From Lachnospiraceae bacterium UBA7050 (GTDB taxonomy: Bacteria > Bacillota > Clostridia > Lachnospirales > Lachnospiraceae), in assembly GCA_002493905.1 (NCBI GenBank), contig DLAJ01000002.1:1-64000 (forward strand): a stretch of DNA of 64,000 nt, written 5' to 3'. Shown in pieces: positions 1 through 9,369 of the stretch. Position 1 is the first letter of the stretch; every line of letters starts with the position of its first letter. The translations under genes were made by a program, and so were the position numbers. Under the pieces are notes generated by a model that had not been told where the DNA came from, ran no database searches, and saw nothing but the letters and a program-made list of their open reading frames with translations.

Positions 1-3000
1 CGCGGGAGCGTGGATTGAAATTTCATAAACTTTTGGCATTAACTGCCACGCTATAACGTCGCTCCCTACGCGGGAGCGTGGATTGAAATATTAAAGGATA
101 TATCCTTTAACTTGCACATTTAGTCGCTCCCTACGCGGGAGCGTGGATTGAAATGATTGCTGCTGTGCAACGCAGAGAGCCATTGAGTCGCTCCCTACGC
201 GGGAGCGTGGATTGAAATTTAATATGCATACTCTCTTATCCTCCTTTCCTTATGTCGCTCCCTACGCGGGAGCGTGGATTGAAATTTTCCACTGCATCCA
301 CTGATCCAATGTAACTTGCGTCGCTCCCTACGCGGGAGCGTGGATTGAAATTGGTTTTTTTGTATCACAGTCTGTTGTGGAACATGTCGCTCCCTACGCG
401 GGAGCGTGGATTGAAATGCCGAGCAGCGTCCACAGACTCTTTCCGCTGCTGGTCGCTCCCTACGCGGGAGCGTGGATTGAAATTGGACAGGAGAGATGCT
501 TTATCTGTGTGATGAAAGTCGCTCCCTACGCGGGAGCGTGGATTGAAATATTGGTCGGTGGCACACACTTCGGCTTTGACCTGTCGCTCCCTACGCGGGA
601 GCGTGGATTGAAATCCATAGGCTGTTCTTCCTGCACCGGCTCCCGTGGTCGCTCCCTACGCGGGAGCGTGGATTGAAATTGAAGATACTGGTGGAATGCT
701 GGCCGCATGGAGGGTCGCTCCCTACGCGGGAGCGTGGATTGAAATTATTTTAAGATATTGACAAATGCCACGCTGACTCGTCGCTCCCTACGCGGGAGCG
801 TGGATTGAAATAATTGATGGCAGGAGAAAAAGAGGATGAGATGATCGTCGCTCCCTACGCGGGAGCGTGGATTGAAATCTCTAATCCTTGATTTGACTGG
901 GCGGGAACAGCGTCGCTCCCTACGCGGGAGCGTGGATTGAAATACGAAATGATACGTAAATGTCAAATCCGCTCCCGGGTCGCTCCCTACGCGGGAGCGT
1001 GGATTGAAATTCCATCATTAGAATGTACCTCGTCTGCATTAAGCCGTCGCTCCCTACGCGGGAGCGTGGATTGAAATCGGTATCGATTTTGGGGACAAGT
1101 ACAGTGTACGCGTCGCTCCCTACGCGGGAGCGTGGATTGAAATTGCTTGCATTTATTCTTCCTCCCCGATTACTTTTGTCGCTCCCTACGCGGGAGCGTG
1201 GATTGAAATGTTTATTATGCTACGTTTTGCGTCCTGCAATTTATGTCGCTCCCTACGCGGGAGCGTGGATTGAAATACGCAAATCCTCGATTGCCGCCCA
1301 CATGCCATTAGGTCGCTCCCTACGCGGGAGCGTGGATTGAAATTCAATATTATCAAGCCATCGAGCAAAAAAATTATGTCGCTCCCTACGCGGGAGCGTG
1401 GATTGAAATTAATTCTGCTGGTATGTCCACACTCGCGCCGCTTGTGTCGCTCCCTACGCGGGAGCGTGGATTGAAATCTCGAATACAATATTGGTTTCCA
1501 CCGTCACATTGCGTCGCTCCCTACGCGGGAGCGTGGATTGAAATCATGAGTACATGATGTACTGGTACCTCTCCGTGGAGTCGCTCCCTACGCGGGAGCG
1601 TGGATTGAAATTATCTCCTCCATTTCCTTCTGATAATCCTTTTTGGTCGCTCCCTACGCGGGAGCGTGGATTGAAATTTTGTAATCATAGATATTTTCGC
1701 GGCTGAACTGCGTCGCTCCCTACGCGGGAGCGTGGATTGAAATAATAAAAAAGTGCTGCTCGCCCGCAATCTCCGTAGTCGCTCCCTACGCGGGAGCGTG
1801 GATTGAAATACCGGACCGCGCCTTAACCAGTTTGATCCTTGCTGGTCGCTCCCTACGCGGGAGCGTGGATTGAAATGAACTTGCTGTGAAATGTCATTTA
1901 GGCGGAAATGGTCGCTCCCTACGCGGGAGCGTGGATTGAAATACATCCCAAGCGGTAAATGTCAATGAGGTGGCAAAGTCGCTCCCTACGCGGGAGCGTG
2001 GATTGAAATTTCCCTGTCTTGGGGTCCCGCGCCCGCCTGACCTTGTCGCTCCCTACGCGGGAGCGTGGATTGAAATAGATACCGCAGCTGGTCGTAGGCC
2101 GTTACCTCTATGTCGCTCCCTACGCGGGAGCGTGGATTGAAATGACTACGGCATTGGATGTATACTGCCACATAACGTCGCTCCCTACGCGGGAGCGTGG
2201 ATTGAAATCCATGAGCTGTACGGATGACAGTAGTACACCTTGGTCGCTCCCTACGCGGGAGCGTGGATTGAAATACTTTCCGGCACATCCGGTTCAGCAG
2301 CTTCCGGCGTCGCTCCCTACGCGGGAGCGTGGATTGAAATTGGTTGTGTAAGATTTGACGGTGTGGTAGATGCGTCGCTCCCTACGCGGGAGCGTGGATT
2401 GAAATTGTAAAGCATAGTGCCGTGTTATCTTTCCGCGGTGTCGCTCCCTACGCGGGAGCGTGGATTGAAATCCCGATCTTGTCCGCAATCTGGACGACAC
2501 ACTCCAGTCGCTCCCTACGCGGGAGCGTGGATTGAAATCGTCTCCTTTGCGATCCTTGCAAGCGTCTCGTCAGTCGCTCCCTACGCGGGAGCGTGGATTG
2601 AAATGACAAGGAGGATTTGCTGCGTGACAACTGGCAGAGGTCGCTCCCTACGCGGGAGCGTGGATTGAAATCAATGTGATTGAGGGAAAGAGTGTTCCGA
2701 TGCTGCGTCGCTCCCTACGCGGGAGCGTGGATTGAAATTTCCGCCGTGACCGTGGGACATTTCAGCCCCCGGTCGCTCCCTACGCGGGAGCGTGGATTGA
2801 AATAAACTCCCGGATTCCGGCGATCACTCCTGTATGGTCGCTCCCTACGCGGGAGCGTGGATTGAAATATATACACTTTCACAAAAAAAGTAACCGAGGA
2901 GGAGTCGCTCCCTACGCGGGAGCGTGGATTGAAATAGTAGTATTTACCGCTTGGGATGTAAAATACACCGTCGCTCCCTACGCGGGAGCGTGGATTGAAA

Positions 3001-4863
3001 TTCAAGGCATTGGACGATGCACTCGCAGAGTTAGAGTCGCTCCCTACGCGGGAGCGTGGATTGAAATTATGATTCTCTTTCATAAACATAAAATCATCTT
3101 CGTCGCTCCCTACGCGGGAGCGTGGATTGAAATTAGTGCTGTCCTCAGCGCGTTCGTCTCTTTTTCGTGTCGCTCCCTACGCGGGAGCGTGGATTGAAAT
3201 CCAGACTATTAAATTTTGTTGCGGCGGAATCCATTGTCGCTCCCCTCGCGGGAGCGTGGATTGAAATTGCTCCATCTCTGGCGCTGGAACATAAGAAGCA
3301 TCGTCGCTCCCCTCGCGGGAGCGTGGATTGAAATATAATTGTTTTCCAACCCTCCTGATCTCCAAATCGTCGCTCCCCTCGCGGGAGCGTGGATTGAAAT
3401 TATCGGGTATGACGGCTGGAAATGGAATGTAGGCGTCGCTCCCCTCGCGGGAGCGTGGATTGAAATCGCGTGAAATGTTGTCGTTAGTAAAAGACGGCCG
3501 CAGTCGCTCCCCTCGCGGGAGCGTGGATTGAAATTCCACTCAAATTCTGCTCGATCGACTTGTTATAGTCGCTCCCCTCGCGGGAGCGTGGATTGAAATG
3601 ATCTGTGATACAGTCATCTCCGACAGCATCTCCGTCGCTCCCCTCGCGGGAGCGTGGATTGAAATTGTATGTTTCCGCCTGATCGTGCTGCATCCTTTGT
3701 CGCTCCCCTCGCGGGAGCGTGGATTGAAATATAAACGCCCGAACCTTTCCTGTGCCGACGCAATGTCGCTCCCCTCGCGGGAGCGTGGATTGAAATACCA
3801 TATCCTGCAATCTTCCGTATGTTTCAGCATGTCGCTCCCCTCGCGGGAGCGTGGATTGAAATTGCAGAAACGGTTCGGCATTGATCATATCAACTGGGTC
3901 GCTCCCCTCGCGGGAGCGTGGATTGAAATTTATTGTTTGCATACTCAATGAGCGGACAGTCCCCGTCGCTCCCCTCGCGGGAGCGTGGATTGAAATAGAA
4001 AACAGACAACAATGGAGCCGATGACACGGGTCGCTCCCCTCGCGGGAGCGTGGATTGAAATCCCTCTGACGCGCCGCCTCCAGATCCGCCATCGCCGTCG
4101 CTCCCCTCGCGGGAGCGTGGATTGAAATCTCATGCAGGCATGAGGGGGACCGGATTTCTGCGGTCGCTCCCCTCGCGGGAGCGTGGATTGAAATCCCATG
4201 CGATACATGGTATGTAATCTGACTTCCGTCGCTCCCCTCGCGGGAGCGTGGATTGAAATTGCAGAAGTTGAAAAACCTGCAAATGGATTGATTTTGTCGC
4301 TCCCCTCGCGGGAGCGTGGATTGAAATCCGAACATCCGCATCCGTATATATCCGAACGGACTGTCGCTCCCCTCGCGGGAGCGTGGATTGAAATTTGGAT
4401 TTATGCAGGGAGTTTTATCAAGTCAGCAAGGTCGCTCCCCTCGCGGGAGCGTGGATTGAAATTTTTCGATACCGGCAGCTTTACCGCTGGCCCATTATGT
4501 CGCTCCCCTCGCGGGAGCGTGGATTGAAATTAAAAACACAAGGCTTGGAGAGGAATACGGCTCTTCGTCGCTCCCCTCGCGGGAGCGTGGATTGAAATTC
4601 CCACGACCTGCACCACGTCGCATCTAAACGGGTCGCTCCCCTCGTGGGAGCGTGGATTGAAATGCCTGCAGAATGCCCGGCAGACCGCTGTGCGCTGTCG
4701 CTCCCCTCGTGGGAGCGTGGATTGAAATCGTTCGCGTCGTAAAAGTTGATGCCAAGTTCTTCCGTCGCTCCCCTCGCGGGAGCGTGGATTGAAATTCATA
4801 AGGAATAGAGAGCTGGACATTACTGATCACTGTCGCTTCCCTCGCGGGAACGTGGATTGAAAT
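1..4863 (+). CRISPR. Type I-C-like CRISPR array, 74 repeats in window
   Basis: The 32-nt repeats start GTCGCTCCC and end GTGGATTGAAAT, the form typical of type I-C (Dvulg) systems, with a 7-bp stem CGCTCCC/GGGAGCG. The first repeat is cut by the window edge (21 nt, ending at 21); later ones start at 58, 123, 187 and so on to 4832, with spacers of about 33-36 nt and a period of about 66 nt. The first 49 repeats (through 3200) have loop TACGC; the 25 from 3236 onward have CTCGC. Repeats at 4632 and 4697 carry a further C-to-T change, and the one at 4832 is degenerate in both stem arms. In type I-C the transcript reads toward ATTGAAAT, so the leader and cas genes should lie left of base 1 and the degenerate end is the old trailer end. 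No cas gene is present in the window. Confidence 0.98.
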
Positions 4864-4897
4864 ACTGGCACTGCGTAAATGCAGGCGCACGCGATAA

Positions 4898-4928
4898 GTC
4901 GTGTTTCCGCGAAAGCGCACGCTAAAAT
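4898..4928 (+). repeat. Decayed terminal CRISPR repeat
   Basis: This 31-nt segment starts exactly 66 nt after the last recognisable repeat at 4832. It keeps GTCG at the start, CGCG in the loop, GCG in the second arm and AAAT at the end. About 18 of 31 positions match the repeat, and many of the differences are transitions. The intervening 34 nt (4864-4897) then form a normal-length spacer. No further repeat is visible one period later. Confidence 0.6.
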
Positions 4929-5412
4929 CCATTTGCGGCAGACTGAACTACAAAAAACATAGTCATGCATTCATAGAGGACTTTTATTCAAAGCTGAGAT
5001 TAGAAAAGGCTTCGTATTGTTTTACGCAGCGGAAAAATCCATATCTATTTTTCTGCCGTGGATATTTAACAGCACATAACCGAAAATGTGACACGTCATA
5101 TGGCAGGGTGCTGTGAGTGATTGGAAAAAGAAGATATGAATTTATGACTGAGGCGCATAAAAAGAAATCTAATGACAAGCTGGTCTGGGATGACTGCTGA
5201 TAAGTCCATTCAGATCGCGGAAGAATATAAGAGCTGAAAAACGGGACGAAAAATTAAGCGATATAACGATAATAGGCGGAAGAATCATGAGATATTGAAG
5301 CTTCGCTGTCGGAATACCTTTATACTGCCCCTCATATCATGTAATGTAACTGCTGCAATGCAATTGCTGCAATGCAATTGCTGCATACAAGGGCGATGAG
5401 GGGAAAGAAAAA
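4929..5412. other. Intergenic region between CRISPR array and spmB, no gene supported
   Basis: About 480 nt with only short unconvincing reading frames, such as one of about 28 codons from a GTG near 5116. Just upstream of spmB (about 5350-5386) a 14-nt unit TGCTGCAATGCAAT occurs twice in tandem, followed by TGCTGCAT. A TATACT box near 5320 could be a -10 element, but no well-spaced -35 was seen. SpmA, the usual partner encoded before spmB, is not here. Confidence 0.6.
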
Positions 5413-5949
5413 ATGAATTTTGCCGCAGTGCTTGCAAATATTTCCAATATTATCATACCAGCCGTCATTTTTTATGTTGTGGCGATGGGACTCGTTGCGA
5501 AGAAAAAAGTATACGAGGATTTTGTAAAGGGTGCGACCGACGGCTTTCATACGGTGATTCGCATCATGCCGACTCTGATCGGTCTGATGGTGGCAGTCGG
5601 GATTTTGCGTGCGTCGGGATTCTTGGATCTGATCAGTATGCTGTTTCGTGGGTTTACTGATAAAATGGGACTTCCGGCGCAGCTTATGCCGCTTATTTTT
5701 ATCAGAATGTTTTCCTCTTCAGCGGCTACCGGATTTGCATTGGATATGTTTCGCGAATACGGGACGGACAGTTATATCGGCACACTAACGTCATTGCTTT
5801 TATCGTGTACGGAGACAATTTTTTATACGATGTCGGTATATTTTATCGCGGCGAAGGTGACAAAAACACGCTGGACATTACCGGGAGCCCTGATTGCCAC
5901 GATTGCCGGCATTGCGGCGAGCGTGCTGCTGGCAGGGGTGCTTACCTGA
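5413..5949 (+). CDS. spmB: Spore maturation protein SpmB
   Basis: A 178-residue polytopic membrane protein of the nucleoside-recognition (Gate) fold. It matches SpmB over its full length: the stretch VYEDFVKGATDGF, a central segment IRIMPTLIGLMVAVGILR, and the conserved region containing FSSSAATGFALDMF and SCTETIFYT are all present. In Bacillus, SpmA and SpmB act in the forespore and are needed for core dehydration and heat resistance. The start has a purine-rich upstream stretch (GGGGAAAGAAAAA). A strong terminator follows at 5964. The gene stands alone between the CRISPR trailer end and a convergent M56 gene; spmA, normally adjacent upstream, is missing from the window, which may mean a rearrangement at the CRISPR junction or an spmA located elsewhere. 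Confidence 0.9.
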   Translation: MNFAAVLANISNIIIPAVIFYVVAMGLVAKKKVYEDFVKGATDGFHTVIRIMPTLIGLMVAVGILRASGFLDLISMLFRGFTDKMGLPAQLMPLIFIRMFSSSAATGFALDMFREYGTDSYIGTLTSLLLSCTETIFYTMSVYFIAAKVTKTRWTLPGALIATIAGIAASVLLAGVLT

Positions 5950-5963
5950 CAGAAAGGTTTCAT

Positions 5964-6008
5964 GCGGGGAAAACGGTAATGCATACCGTTTTCCCCGCAC
6001 GTTTTTTT
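5964..6008. terminator. Strong intrinsic terminator shared by spmB and the convergent M56 gene
   Basis: A perfect 15-bp stem (5964-5978 with 5984-5998), loop ATGCA, followed on the plus strand by a T-run at 6002-6008. It lies between the spmB stop (5949) and the stop of the minus-strand M56 gene (6021). Confidence 0.92.
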
Positions 6009-6020
6009 ATGATACACTTA

Positions 6021-7628
6021 TTACCAATGATACTGCCGCATTTCGTCCGTGCGGCGGTCGTACTCGGCGTCGCCCTCGTGGAGAACGGTAATGCCGGTAA
6101 TATAACCAAGGCGGTCGCGGATAACCGATATATCGACAGTGCCGGGCTGCGATTGATAATGGCCGAGCATTTCATCAGAAAACCTGCGGATAGTTTCGCC
6201 GTGATACTGTATGCTCATATCATTCTGGGAATCCGTGCGGACAATCCCCCATTTTTCGTATTCCGCATAACGCTCATTACTGTCTAAAACAAGTGAGAAA
6301 TCCGCCTCAAAAGCGCCCGCTTCCACATGGAATTCTTCCGACAATGCCTGTCTGATCAAACCGTCCAAAATATCCGGGTCGTCCGAATGATCCTCGCGCA
6401 TGATGCCAAAAATAATCTGCTCTGCCCGGCGTTCGGCATTTTCACCAAGCGAGGCTCCTCTTGTCAAAGTAACTCTCACTCCAAACCGGCAGGAATCAGA
6501 AGAAAGGAAGCTAGTCAGGCGCGGCTCAAAAGGAGCCTGTCCGCCTGTTGCAAAAACAACCGAGCTGCAAAGCACGAGGCAGACGGAGAGCGTAAGCAGA
6601 AGCACCGGAGCTTTTTTGTAACGCAGAATATTTTTTACGCGGCGTTCCACTTCTGTTTTGGAAAAGGCACTGTAAAGCAGCGTCTGGCGGTTTCCGGTAA
6701 CTGCCATTGCGAGCAGGCTTAACGCGTAGCTTTTCTTTGCCTCCTCATCATGGTATCGGCGAAGGACCGCTTCGTCGCACGCCGCTTCCATGTCGGACGA
6801 AAAATACTTGGACATCATCCAGACCAGAGGGTTGAACCAATGTACGCAGAGCGCGGCAAGCATAATGAATTTTAAGCGGTTATCGCCGCGCCGTATATGC
6901 ATGGTTTCGTGGCTGAGAATATGGCGCAGCAGTTCCGTCTGACTAAAATCCATGCGTGTCGGCAGATAAATTTTCGGGGAGATCAGACCGCAGACGAGCG
7001 GAGAGGCAATCTCATCGTTGGTAAAGACCAGTATATGCCCCATATCCATTTCGCGCAGTAACGCATTGATTGTTTCATTGTGTTCAACTAAAAAAGAATC
7101 TCTCAGGCGCGTTGTGCAGCGGTACTTATGATAAAGCAGGACTCCGGCTGTGACGGCAAGTCCCGTAAAATATAGGAATATGATAACCCTATACGGGAAA
7201 TGACCGCGATTGCTAAAATAATTGAAATAGGAAAGACCTGCGGAATCGCCTGCGACAGCCGTCTGCTCGATCACATCCGATTCATAAGCGGTCCATGGTA
7301 CTGGCAGTTCCGCATCGACGGAAGGAATGGAAGGGGAATTTTCCGCCGAATTGTAAGTGACTGCCTCGTCCTCCGCGATGGTGAGCCGCTCATTTTCCTG
7401 CCAGACATTCGTTAAAAAAGATGAAAAAGCGGGGACTTTCATGCTAAACGGGCTGCTCAAGGAAAACGGAACCAACAGGCGCAGCAGGATAACGGACCAG
7501 AGCGCGGGAAAAACAAACTTCGGCAGCCTGTTCCTAAGCAGAGCGCGCAGCAGTAAAACAACCGCGATCATGATACTACCATAAAAAACCATTAAGTAAA
7601 AAGGCATGTTCATCTTAAAATTAATCAT
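6021..7628 (-). CDS. BlaR1/MecR1-like M56 membrane metallopeptidase (module 1)
   Basis: A 535-residue integral membrane protein. N-terminal hydrophobic helices (about residues 8-60 and 145-166) precede the M56 zinc peptidase core with HETMH at 240-244 and the conserved segments HWFNPLVW and EAACDEAVLRR around 263-291. A further membrane helix at about 340-362 leads to an extracellular C-terminal domain of about 170 residues. In the BlaR1 family, ligand sensing outside triggers the cytoplasmic metallopeptidase, which inactivates the partner BlaI repressor. The gene follows its BlaI partner by 76 nt on the same strand. The sensor domain does not show the SxxK/SxN/KTG penicillin-binding motifs, so beta-lactam sensing is not supported. 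The ligand is unknown. Confidence 0.9.
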   Translation of the reverse strand: MINFKMNMPFYLMVFYGSIMIAVVLLLRALLRNRLPKFVFPALWSVILLRLLVPFSLSSPFSMKVPAFSSFLTNVWQENERLTIAEDEAVTYNSAENSPSIPSVDAELPVPWTAYESDVIEQTAVAGDSAGLSYFNYFSNRGHFPYRVIIFLYFTGLAVTAGVLLYHKYRCTTRLRDSFLVEHNETINALLREMDMGHILVFTNDEIASPLVCGLISPKIYLPTRMDFSQTELLRHILSHETMHIRRGDNRLKFIMLAALCVHWFNPLVWMMSKYFSSDMEAACDEAVLRRYHDEEAKKSYALSLLAMAVTGNRQTLLYSAFSKTEVERRVKNILRYKKAPVLLLTLSVCLVLCSSVVFATGGQAPFEPRLTSFLSSDSCRFGVRVTLTRGASLGENAERRAEQIIFGIMREDHSDDPDILDGLIRQALSEEFHVEAGAFEADFSLVLDSNERYAEYEKWGIVRTDSQNDMSIQYHGETIRRFSDEMLGHYQSQPGTVDISVIRDRLGYITGITVLHEGDAEYDRRTDEMRQYHW

Positions 7629-7704
7629 TGTCAGTTACCTTCTTTCTGAAGTTGTCTTAAAAAATTTGCAAACTATGTCATAACTGTATAAAAAATACTT
7701 TGAA

Positions 7705-8058
7705 TTATTTTGCGTCTTTAATCATTTTGGCAAGCCGTGCGGCATCATCCTCTGAAATTCCCTGATTTTTAAGAAACGAGGAGAAAAAAAGCTCACTTGA
7801 ACCGCCAAACATTTTGTCGATCAACTGTTCCGTTTCGCTCTGCGCAACTTCGTCGCGCGTGACGAGTGCCCTGCATAGAAAGCCGGGCTCTTCGCGCTCG
7901 ATAGCTCCTTTTTCAATGCATTTTTTTATAACCGTATAAGTCGTGTTCTTGTTCCAGCCAATCCGTGCAGAAAGAATTTCTACAATCTCTTTTGCTGATC
8001 TCGGTTCCTGCTCCCATAAAACTTCCATGACTTTCAGCTCCGAATCAAACAATTTCAT
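7705..8058 (-). CDS. BlaI/MecI/CopY-family repressor (module 1)
   Basis: A 117-residue winged-helix repressor starting MKLFDSELKVMEVLWE, with the DNA-binding segment NKNTTYTVIKKCIEKG typical of BlaI and a C-terminal dimerisation and cleavage region. The start is chosen at 8058 because GGAGG lies just upstream on the minus strand; an earlier in-frame ATG at 8103 has no such site. It is followed by an M56 peptidase gene, and two palindromic operators overlap its promoter (8110-8168), so autoregulation is likely. Confidence 0.93.
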   Translation of the reverse strand: MKLFDSELKVMEVLWEQEPRSAKEIVEILSARIGWNKNTTYTVIKKCIEKGAIEREEPGFLCRALVTRDEVAQSETEQLIDKMFGGSSELFFSSFLKNQGISEDDAARLAKMIKDAK

Positions 8059-8109
8059 GTGCGTACCTCCATTCTGTATTCTGAGTAAAAAGGATGTATT
8101 CAAATCGCA

Positions 8110-8168
8110 GACTATTGCAATAGTCTTGCCTCTAAATGGAGACTATCACAATAGTCTGTGAATGTCAA
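8110..8168 (-). promoter_or_regulatory. Promoter with twin palindromic operators for BlaI module 1
   Basis: On the minus strand TTGACA (8163-8168) is followed after 17 nt by TAGTCT (8140-8145). Two operators sit here: 8110-8125, a perfect 16-nt palindrome GACTAT-TGCA-ATAGTC, and 8141-8156, GACTAT-CACA-ATAGTC, which overlaps the spacer and -10. The two starts are 31 nt apart, about three helical turns, as expected for cooperative repressor dimers. Confidence 0.82.
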
Positions 8169-8342
8169 TACCCATGTTACAAAAATATTAAAATACTCTA
8201 AATCGGGCGTTTTTCGTTTCATTCCGTTTAGATATATGCTATGATAAGGAACAGTTAACGGGAATTTTATCAGTTCGGAAGAGTTATGAGGCGATGCGGC
8301 GGTCACGATTTCGAGCGGAAGACGGACGGGCAGGGAGGCGCT

Positions 8343-8828
8343 ATGAGAAGGAAGGACAGAGAGATTACTGATTTTGATGAAATGATAGCGGTTATGCGCC
8401 GCTGTGATGTATGCCGTCTGGCGTTTCAGGATGACGATATTCCCTATATTGTGCCTCTCAATTTCGGGATGCAGGTACAGGGCGGCGAAGTTACATTATT
8501 TTTTCACGGCGCCCTTGAGGGAAAAAAGTATGAAATGATAAAAAAGCATCCAAGGGCGGCGTTCGAGATGGACTGCGCGCACCGGCTCGTGCTGGATGAT
8601 GACAAACACAGCTGTACGATGGAGTATGAAAGCGTGATCGGCAGCGGCACAGTGGTGTTGTTAAACGAGGATGAAAAATATGAGGCGCTGCTGTGTCTTA
8701 TGCGGCAGTATCACAGTGAAGACTTTCCCTTTAACAGGGAAATGATAAAAGTGACAAATGTGTTTTGCCTGCGTGTGGAGCATATGACGGCAAAACAACG
8801 GAAAAAAGGCGGCGCAAAACCTTCTTAG
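8343..8828 (+). CDS. Pyridoxamine 5'-phosphate oxidase-fold (NimA-like) flavoprotein
   Basis: A 161-residue protein with the split-barrel FMN-binding fold of the PNPOx/NimA family. Visible family features are an N-terminal helix (FDEMIAVMRRCDVCRLAF), the strand PYIVPLNFGM, and the segment GGEVTLFFHGALEGKKYEMI followed by VAFEMD-like AAFEMDCAH. Members reduce nitroimidazoles or other small substrates with FMN or F420, and many have unknown substrates. The start at 8343 is preferred because GGGAGG precedes it; upstream in-frame codons back to 8286 lack a ribosome site. It is transcribed divergently from the BlaI module. The resistance role of Nim proteins should not be assumed here. Confidence 0.85.
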   Translation: MRRKDREITDFDEMIAVMRRCDVCRLAFQDDDIPYIVPLNFGMQVQGGEVTLFFHGALEGKKYEMIKKHPRAAFEMDCAHRLVLDDDKHSCTMEYESVIGSGTVVLLNEDEKYEALLCLMRQYHSEDFPFNREMIKVTNVFCLRVEHMTAKQRKKGGAKPS

Positions 8829-8873
8829 GAAGTTCTGCGGTTTTTAAGACCATCGGATAAAGGTGTAAAGGAA

Positions 8874-9317
8874 ATGAATTATGGAATCATGGCGGCGCTT
8901 GTGTCCGCAGCAGCGGCAGGGGTTGTTTTATTGTGGCGGTATATGCACGCGCGCCGGAAGCCCTCACGCATTGATGAGATGGAGGGGCATGAGTTTGAAT
9001 ATTTTTGTGCGGAGCTTTTGCAGGAGCATGGATTCAGTGACGTCAGGGTGACGAAGGGGAGCGGTGATTACGGCGTGGACATACTTGCTGAAAAGGACGG
9101 CGTCAGCTATGCGGTCCAGTGCAAGGCGTACACATCGCCGGTCGGTGTCAAGGCCGTTCAGGAGGCATATGCGGGCAGGGATTATTATGACTGCATGGTT
9201 GGTGCGGTACTGACAAACCAGTATTTTACGAAGCCTGCGGTTGAGGTTGCAAAAAAGCTCAAAATTCTGTTGTGGGACAGGGGCTATCTGGACGAGATGA
9301 TGAGCGAGCGTGAATAG
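8874..9317 (+). CDS. Membrane-anchored Mrr-like restriction endonuclease-fold protein
   Basis: 147 residues: one N-terminal transmembrane helix (about 4-24), then a PD-(D/E)XK nuclease domain of the Mrr_cat type. The active-site pattern is visible: FEYFCAELL (Glu helix), GDYGVDILAE (Asp) and AVQCKAY (QxK motif), followed by the conserved VGVKAVQEA helix. Mrr-family enzymes cut DNA, often modified DNA. Members with an N-terminal membrane segment are common in Firmicutes, but their role is not well established. The start has AAAGGA upstream. No methyltransferase or specificity gene is nearby, so it is not a classical restriction unit. Confidence 0.87.
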   Translation: MNYGIMAALVSAAAAGVVLLWRYMHARRKPSRIDEMEGHEFEYFCAELLQEHGFSDVRVTKGSGDYGVDILAEKDGVSYAVQCKAYTSPVGVKAVQEAYAGRDYYDCMVGAVLTNQYFTKPAVEVAKKLKILLWDRGYLDEMMSERE

Positions 9318-9369
9318 ACTGCGGACAGCAGGGGATCATGATTTTATGCAGTGCTAAGAGAGGTAAGAT

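Noticed and set aside
944..978. A spacer ending in CGCTCCCG, resembling the repeat arm
   Set aside because: Eight matching bases are too few to suggest a partial repeat, and spacer length is normal.
365..4932. Many open frames on both strands across the array, with repeated peptide words such as FNPRSRVGSD and VAPYAGAWIEI
   Set aside because: They are translations of the CRISPR repeats and change with each spacer; they are not genes.
4901..5116. A 71-codon plus-strand frame just after the array
   Set aside because: It starts inside the decayed repeat, has no ribosome site and resembles no protein.
5805..6287. A plus-strand frame overlapping spmB and the convergent M56 gene
   Set aside because: It crosses the strong terminator at 5964 and lies antisense to the M56 coding sequence.
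6021..8058. Calling the BlaI/M56 pair a beta-lactam resistance system
   Set aside because: No penicillin-binding sensor domain and no beta-lactamase gene are present; only the signalling core is shared.
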